A stretch of DNA of 9,715 nucleotides from CAYYOS01 sp964473355. GTDB taxonomy: Bacteria > Pseudomonadota > Gammaproteobacteria > Burkholderiales > REEB80. The position numbers and the translations under genes were made by a program. The DNA is taken from NCBI GenBank assembly GCA_964473355.1, contig CAYYOS010000095.1, positions 1 to 9,715 of the forward strand, read 5' to 3'. The notes beneath the pieces are model-generated. The model was not told the origin of the DNA. It made no database searches and saw only the letters and a list, made by a program, of their open reading frames with translations. Every line of letters begins with the position of its first letter. Position 1 is the stretch's first letter. This document shows positions 5,721 to 9,715 of this stretch, one piece after another.

Positions 5721-6710
5721 ATGTTGTCACGAACCGCAGATCACCTGTTTTGGATGGCACGCTACATCGAGCGTGCGGAAAATACTGCGCGCGTGCTGGA
5801 TGTCACCCATAGCACGTCGCTGTTGCCGGATGACTCCGAAGGCGCGGAGGCTCACCTCTGGTATGCCCCACTAAACATTACGGGCTGCGCCGGCGACTAC
5901 ACCAGTAAATATGGTGCCGCCGAAGCGGCCAATGTCACGCGATTCATTGCATTAGATCCGGACAATCCGGCAAGCATTTATAGCAGTCTAATGTTAGCGC
6001 GGGAAAACGCACGAGCAGTGCGCGGCGCCATTACCAGTGAAATGTGGGAAAGTATCAACGCCACTTGGTTAGATCTTAATCGCATGTCGCCGGGCTTGAA
6101 CGGTAATCGCCTCACGCCTTTTTTTGATTGGGTAAAAGAGCGTTCGCATCTCTTTCGCGGCGTAACCCTGGGCACCATACTCAAAGACGATGCGCTCAAT
6201 TTTATTCGCCTCGGGACATTCTTGGAACGTGCTGATAATACGGCGCGTATTCTCGACGTTAAGTATCACATTCTGTTGCCGAGCGTTAAAGATGTCGGTG
6301 GTGCCGCGGATTACTATCAATGGGGCGCACTGCTGCGCTCAGTTAGCGCCTTTGAAGCCTATCGCAAAATATATCGCGACGTGATCTCGCCGCAACGCGT
6401 CGCAGAGCTCTTGGTGTTGCGTGCTGATATGCCGCGCTCGCTGCACGCTTGCCTCAACGAAGTAGACGCCACCTTGGAAATTATCAATGGCTCCACCGGG
6501 GATGAGGCACGCCGTTCCGCGGGAGAATTGCATGCCGCATTGCATTTCGGCCTGATAGAAAATATTTTCGCGGATGGGCTGCACGAATATTTAACTGATT
6601 TTCTTGGCCGGACAGCCAGCCTGAGTAAGGAAATTCGCATTGCATATTTAGCCCGTCGCGATGAATTTGTAGCCTCGTCACCCTCGCGCCACATGGCACA
6701 GGTACAATAA
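5721..6710 (+). CDS. Alpha-E domain protein (COG2307, DUF403)
   Basis: This 329-residue, probably all-helical protein consists of two copies of the Alpha-E module with its conserved ER motif. Repeat one has ERAENTARVLDV (17-28) and repeat two has ERADNTARILDV (169-180), nearly identical and both followed by an LLP. No enzyme activity is established; the family is always found with circularly permuted ATP-grasp ligases and is taken to be a partner, scaffold or carrier in the same peptide-modifying system. A strong GGAGG ribosome site (5709-5713) lies 7 bases before the ATG, inside the end of the ATP-grasp gene; the two genes are 2 bases apart. Some relatives are fused to the ATP-grasp protein, but here they are separate. 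Confidence 0.92.
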   Translation: MLSRTADHLFWMARYIERAENTARVLDVTHSTSLLPDDSEGAEAHLWYAPLNITGCAGDYTSKYGAAEAANVTRFIALDPDNPASIYSSLMLARENARAVRGAITSEMWESINATWLDLNRMSPGLNGNRLTPFFDWVKERSHLFRGVTLGTILKDDALNFIRLGTFLERADNTARILDVKYHILLPSVKDVGGAADYYQWGALLRSVSAFEAYRKIYRDVISPQRVAELLVLRADMPRSLHACLNEVDATLEIINGSTGDEARRSAGELHAALHFGLIENIFADGLHEYLTDFLGRTASLSKEIRIAYLARRDEFVASSPSRHMAQVQ

Positions 6711-6728
6711 AAGATGTCAATTACCTGC

Positions 6729-6734
6729 GGTGGA
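6729..6734 (+). promoter_or_regulatory. Ribosome binding site that fixes the Anbu start at 6742
   Basis: GGTGGA lies 7 bases before the ATG at 6742. The alternative GTG at 6730 falls inside this site, so it is not the start. The choice matters because it places a threonine directly after the initiator methionine, as an N-terminal nucleophile requires. Confidence 0.7.
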
Positions 6735-6741
6735 ACTTTTC

Positions 6742-7512
6742 ATGACTTATTGCGTAGCCTTAAAGCTCAACGCCGGACTCGTGTTTGCTTCGGATTCTCG
6801 AACCAACGCTGGAGTCGATCAAATTGCATGTTTTAAAAAAATGCGAAGTTTTGTTAATGAGGGCGACCGTGTCATTGTCATCCTAAGTTCGGGTAATTTG
6901 TCCATAACTCAGAGTGCCATTAACTTACTCGAGCAGCGCGGCAAGACTAATGAATTACTTAACCTATGGAAGGCTGGATCGATGTTCGAGGTGGCCCAGC
7001 TTTTGGGCGATTGCCTACGCGAGGTGCGTGATCGCGATGGCCCGTTCTTGCTCGAAGGAAATGTCCGGGTGGGCGCAAATTTTATTATCGGTGGTCAAGT
7101 TAAAGGCGAGCCGCCACGTTTATTCTTAATGTACGACGAGGGCAATTTTATCGAGGCCACGGAAGAAACGCCCTATTTTCAAATCGGTGAAACGAAGTAT
7201 GGTAAGCCCATTATCGATCGCGTTATTCATGCAGAAACGCCGCTCATGGACGCCATAAAATGTTTATTGGTGTCGTTCGATTCGACGATGCGTAGCAATA
7301 TCTCAGTGGGCTTGCCGCTGGACCTGGCGTGCTACGGACGGGATAGCCTAAGCTTGGATCGCGTGCATCACATCACCCAGAGTGACACCTATTTTTCCCA
7401 GATAAGCCAACGTTGGAGCGAAGGCCTGCGTGGTGTATTTGCCTCCTTACCGGATCCCGATTGGGAAACCCCATTGAGTACGAGTGATAGCAGATCTACT
7501 CCTCCTCCCTAA
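6742..7512 (+). CDS. anbu: Anbu, proteasome-type N-terminal-nucleophile peptidase (COG3484)
   Basis: This 256-residue protein is the bacterial proteasome homologue Anbu, distinct from HslV and from the actinobacterial 20S proteasome. After removal of Met the chain begins TYCVALKLN, exposing Thr1 as nucleophile. Counting from Thr1, D17 in FASDSRTNAGVD and K32 in KKMRSF align with the T1-D17-K33 triad of HslV (TTIVSV...GD...KKVR). The machinery for peptide hydrolysis is therefore present. Anbu subunits assemble into open rings or helices; the substrate and any partner ATPase are unknown, and no unfoldase gene is in the window. The gene lies 31 bases after the Alpha-E gene and one base before the transglutaminase gene, the known context of this family, which suggests it processes or degrades the product of the ligases. 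The C-terminal tail after about residue 235 is Ser/Thr/Pro-rich. Confidence 0.9.
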   Translation: MTYCVALKLNAGLVFASDSRTNAGVDQIACFKKMRSFVNEGDRVIVILSSGNLSITQSAINLLEQRGKTNELLNLWKAGSMFEVAQLLGDCLREVRDRDGPFLLEGNVRVGANFIIGGQVKGEPPRLFLMYDEGNFIEATEETPYFQIGETKYGKPIIDRVIHAETPLMDAIKCLLVSFDSTMRSNISVGLPLDLACYGRDSLSLDRVHHITQSDTYFSQISQRWSEGLRGVFASLPDPDWETPLSTSDSRSTPPP

Positions 7513-7513
7513 T

Positions 7514-9715
7514 ATGGCCATACGCGTTGCTTTGCTGCATCATAGCCGTTACAGTTTTGATCGTCCGGTTCAGATATTTCCCCATGAAATTCGGCTAAAA
7601 CCCGCGGCCCACAATCGCACGCCAATTTCCGCCTACTCGCTTAAGGTTCAGCCCGCTAAGCATTTTATTCACTGGCAACAAGACGCTTACGGGAATTTCG
7701 TTGCCCGCCTCACGTTTCCCGAACCGACCCGCGAACTCGAAGTAACCGTGGATTTGATCGCAGACATGACCGTCATCAATCCCTTCGATTTTTTTGTGGA
7801 GCCCTGGGCCGAGCATTTTCCGTTTCAATATCCAGCCGCGCTGAAGGCTGAACTAACCCCGTTTCTACAACTGGAAACCGCAGAACCAACACTCATTAAA
7901 TGGCTGGGCGATTTACGCAGCACCTTACCGGCCAAGATCGGCATTGCCAACTTTCTGGTGCACGTCAATCAACACATTCAGCACAGCGTGTCCTATCTCA
8001 TCCGCATGGAGCCCGGCATTCAAAGTTGCGAGGAAACACTGACCAAAGCCTCGGGTTCCTGCCGTGATAGCGCCTGGTTATTGGTGCAAGTACTACGCCA
8101 GCTGGGCATAGCAGCGCGCTTTGTCTCGGGCTATTTAATCCAGCTCGCTGCCGATGAAAAAGCGCTGGACGGCCCACCCGGCCCGAGTGCGGATTTCACC
8201 GACTTGCACGCCTGGTGCGAGGCCTATATTCCGGGGGCGGGCTGGGTAGGGTTGGATGCTACCTCGGGTCTGCTCGCCGGCGAAGGCCATATTCCCTTAG
8301 CCGCGACCGCCTTACCCGCCTCCGCGGCAGCGATTAATGGGCTCACTGGCATCTGCGAGACACGTCTGGACGTAACCATGACCGTAACCCGTATACACGA
8401 AGACCCGCGTGTCACTAAACCCTATTCCGACGCGCAATGGGCAGCAGCGCACGCACTGGGCATGCAAATCGATACTGAATTAAAAAATGCTGACGTGCGC
8501 TTGACCCAGGGTGGCGAGCCAACTTTTGTATCCATCGATAACATGGATGGCGTGGAGTGGAACACCGCCGCGCTTGGCGAACAAAAATGGAACTTGGCGA
8601 ACGCCCTAATCCGCCGCCTGCAAGCGCGCTTTTCGCGTGGCGGGGTGTTGCATTTCGGTCAAGGCAAATGGTATCCCGGCGAACCCTTGCCTCGCTGGGC
8701 GTTATCGGTTTATTGGCGCGCCGACGGCCTGCCGCTTTGGCATAACCCCGCACTGCTCGCGGAAGCTAGCGCGGCCATCAGCATCGAAACGTTGCAAGGC
8801 TTTGGTGCTCAGCTTGCGCAACAGCTGGGGCTCAATCCTGGCTATTTAATTCCCGCATACGAAGACCCGTGGCAGGCATTGGATAAAGAGAGTCGCCTGC
8901 CGGCTAATTTCGACGCCTACGCGGCGCAACTTGCCAATGCCGAGGCGCGCCTGCGCCTTACTCAAGAATTACGCGGCAAATTAGCCGCGATCGCAGGTTA
9001 TGTGTTGCCGCTTAAGGCGGGCACCGCTGAGGCGCCTCGATGGCGCTCCAGCCGCTGGCCACTGCGCCAGGATCGTTTGTATCTTGTAGCGGGCGATTCC
9101 GCACTGGGTTATCGACTGCCGTTGGATAGTTTGCCATGGCAGGCACCGGAAGATTTTGAACTCGAATTGCCCCCCGATCCTTTCGCTGAGCGGGCGCCGC
9201 TACCCGAATACCCACCCACACTTGAATCTGTTGGCGACGACGAGATCGACGACGCCCCCAGCGCGCGCGAAGTGATTCACACCGCGTTGGCGCTGCAAGT
9301 GCGCGATGGCGTGTTATACGTTTGCATGCCGCCCACCACCACCTTGGAAGCTTGGCTGGATTTGGTTGCCACGCTGGAGCGCTGCGCGGCCGCGCTGAAC
9401 CAGCCCATTCGCCTGGAAGGTTACGCGCCACCGCGTGATCCCCGTGTGCTGTCGCTATCCGTAACCCCCGACCCGGGCGTCATCGAGATTAACATTCACC
9501 CCGCCGCGGATTGGCCGACCTTGGTGGAACGTACCCGTGCGTTGTATGAAGAAGCGCGCCTAACCAGGCTGGGCAGCGAAAAATTCATGCTCGATGGCCG
9601 TCACACCGGCACGGGCGGCGGCAACCACGTCACACTCGGCGGTGCCATCGCGGCGGATAGTCCTTTCTTGCGCCGCCCGGATTTACTAAAAAGCCTGATC
9701 GCCTATTGGCAGCAA
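7514..9715 (+). CDS. Transglutaminase-like protein fused to a DUF2126 putative amidoligase (3' end missing)
   Basis: An uninterrupted frame of 734 codons runs to the right edge. The full protein is probably about 1100 residues. Residues 1 to about 90 form the bacterial transglutaminase N-terminal domain (HHSRYSFDRPVQIFPHEIRL). The papain-like transglutaminase core follows with a complete triad: C183 in GSCRDSAW, H232 in LHAWCEAY and D248 in GLDAT. From about residue 300 a DUF2126 region begins, with LTQGGEPTFVSID (330-342), GKWYPGEPLPRW (384-395) and the glycine-rich DGRHTGTGGGNH (694-705). DUF2126 is a predicted glutamine-synthetase-like COOH-NH2 ligase. One chain thus holds a thiol amidase/transamidase and a probable amide-forming enzyme. 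An acidic linker lies near 573-583. The start follows the Anbu stop by one base with no ribosome site, suggesting translational coupling. Base composition rises in GC along the gene. The closing domain and any further operon members lie outside. Confidence 0.92.
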   Translation, partial: MAIRVALLHHSRYSFDRPVQIFPHEIRLKPAAHNRTPISAYSLKVQPAKHFIHWQQDAYGNFVARLTFPEPTRELEVTVDLIADMTVINPFDFFVEPWAEHFPFQYPAALKAELTPFLQLETAEPTLIKWLGDLRSTLPAKIGIANFLVHVNQHIQHSVSYLIRMEPGIQSCEETLTKASGSCRDSAWLLVQVLRQLGIAARFVSGYLIQLAADEKALDGPPGPSADFTDLHAWCEAYIPGAGWVGLDATSGLLAGEGHIPLAATALPASAAAINGLTGICETRLDVTMTVTRIHEDPRVTKPYSDAQWAAAHALGMQIDTELKNADVRLTQGGEPTFVSIDNMDGVEWNTAALGEQKWNLANALIRRLQARFSRGGVLHFGQGKWYPGEPLPRWALSVYWRADGLPLWHNPALLAEASAAISIETLQGFGAQLAQQLGLNPGYLIPAYEDPWQALDKESRLPANFDAYAAQLANAEARLRLTQELRGKLAAIAGYVLPLKAGTAEAPRWRSSRWPLRQDRLYLVAGDSALGYRLPLDSLPWQAPEDFELELPPDPFAERAPLPEYPPTLESVGDDEIDDAPSAREVIHTALALQVRDGVLYVCMPPTTTLEAWLDLVATLERCAAALNQPIRLEGYAPPRDPRVLSLSVTPDPGVIEINIHPAADWPTLVERTRALYEEARLTRLGSEKFMLDGRHTGTGGGNHVTLGGAIAADSPFLRRPDLLKSLIAYWQQ

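Noticed and set aside
6484..6720. Minus-strand ORFs at the end of the Alpha-E gene
   Set aside because: Antisense shadows without start signals or recognisable domains.
6730..6741. GTG start for Anbu
   Set aside because: It lies inside the ribosome site and would bury the catalytic threonine behind four extra residues.
8415..9431. Minus-strand ORFs of 112 and 139 codons opposite the DUF2126 region
   Set aside because: Low-complexity Arg/Ala-rich products typical of the antisense of GC-rich coding DNA; the plus frame is continuous and has family motifs.

Overview
The window looks like a chromosomal segment of a Gram-negative bacterium, most likely a member of Pseudomonadota (class not resolved). 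The evidence is exported murein hydrolase and Tat-type signal sequences, textbook sigma-54 promoter elements with NtrC- and IHF-like sites, and proteobacterial-style protein families. I see no rRNA, tRNA, CRISPR array, insertion sequence or phage gene.

Left edge (1-335): the first 29 codons of a gene on the minus strand encode a Tat signal peptide. Upstream of it lie a sigma-54-like promoter (142-158) and an NtrC-like site (273-289), so this truncated gene is probably nitrogen-regulated. A periplasmic binding protein such as UrtA is a guess that fits.

Housekeeping block (336-3888), all on plus: a NUDIX hydrolase of the Ap4A-pyrophosphatase type; an ArnT-like membrane glycosyltransferase; MobA (molybdenum cofactor guanylyltransferase), 1 bp downstream of the glycosyltransferase; an exported lytic transglycosylase with a DUF4124 domain; and an unrecognised 97-residue protein with a C-terminal membrane segment, whose start codon overlaps the transglycosylase stop.

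Regulatory gap (3889-4275): no gene, but an ordered promoter with an NtrC-like dyad (4050-4066), a full match to the IHF consensus (4110-4122) and a near-perfect sigma-54 -24/-12 element (4137-4153). This arrangement is typical of genes switched on by nitrogen limitation.

Right half (4276-9715): a tight four-gene operon encoding a circularly permuted ATP-grasp ligase (COG2308), a duplicated Alpha-E protein (COG2307), the proteasome-like peptidase Anbu, and a very large transglutaminase fused to a DUF2126 putative amidoligase, which runs off the right edge. This set is a recognised but biochemically unsolved peptide synthesis/modification system. The sequence adds a coherent case for NtrC/IHF/sigma-54 control, which would make its unknown product or substrate part of nitrogen economy. 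An attractive but unproven model is that the ATP-grasp and DUF2126 parts form amide bonds, Alpha-E acts as partner or scaffold, and the transglutaminase and Anbu process, cross-link or recycle the product.
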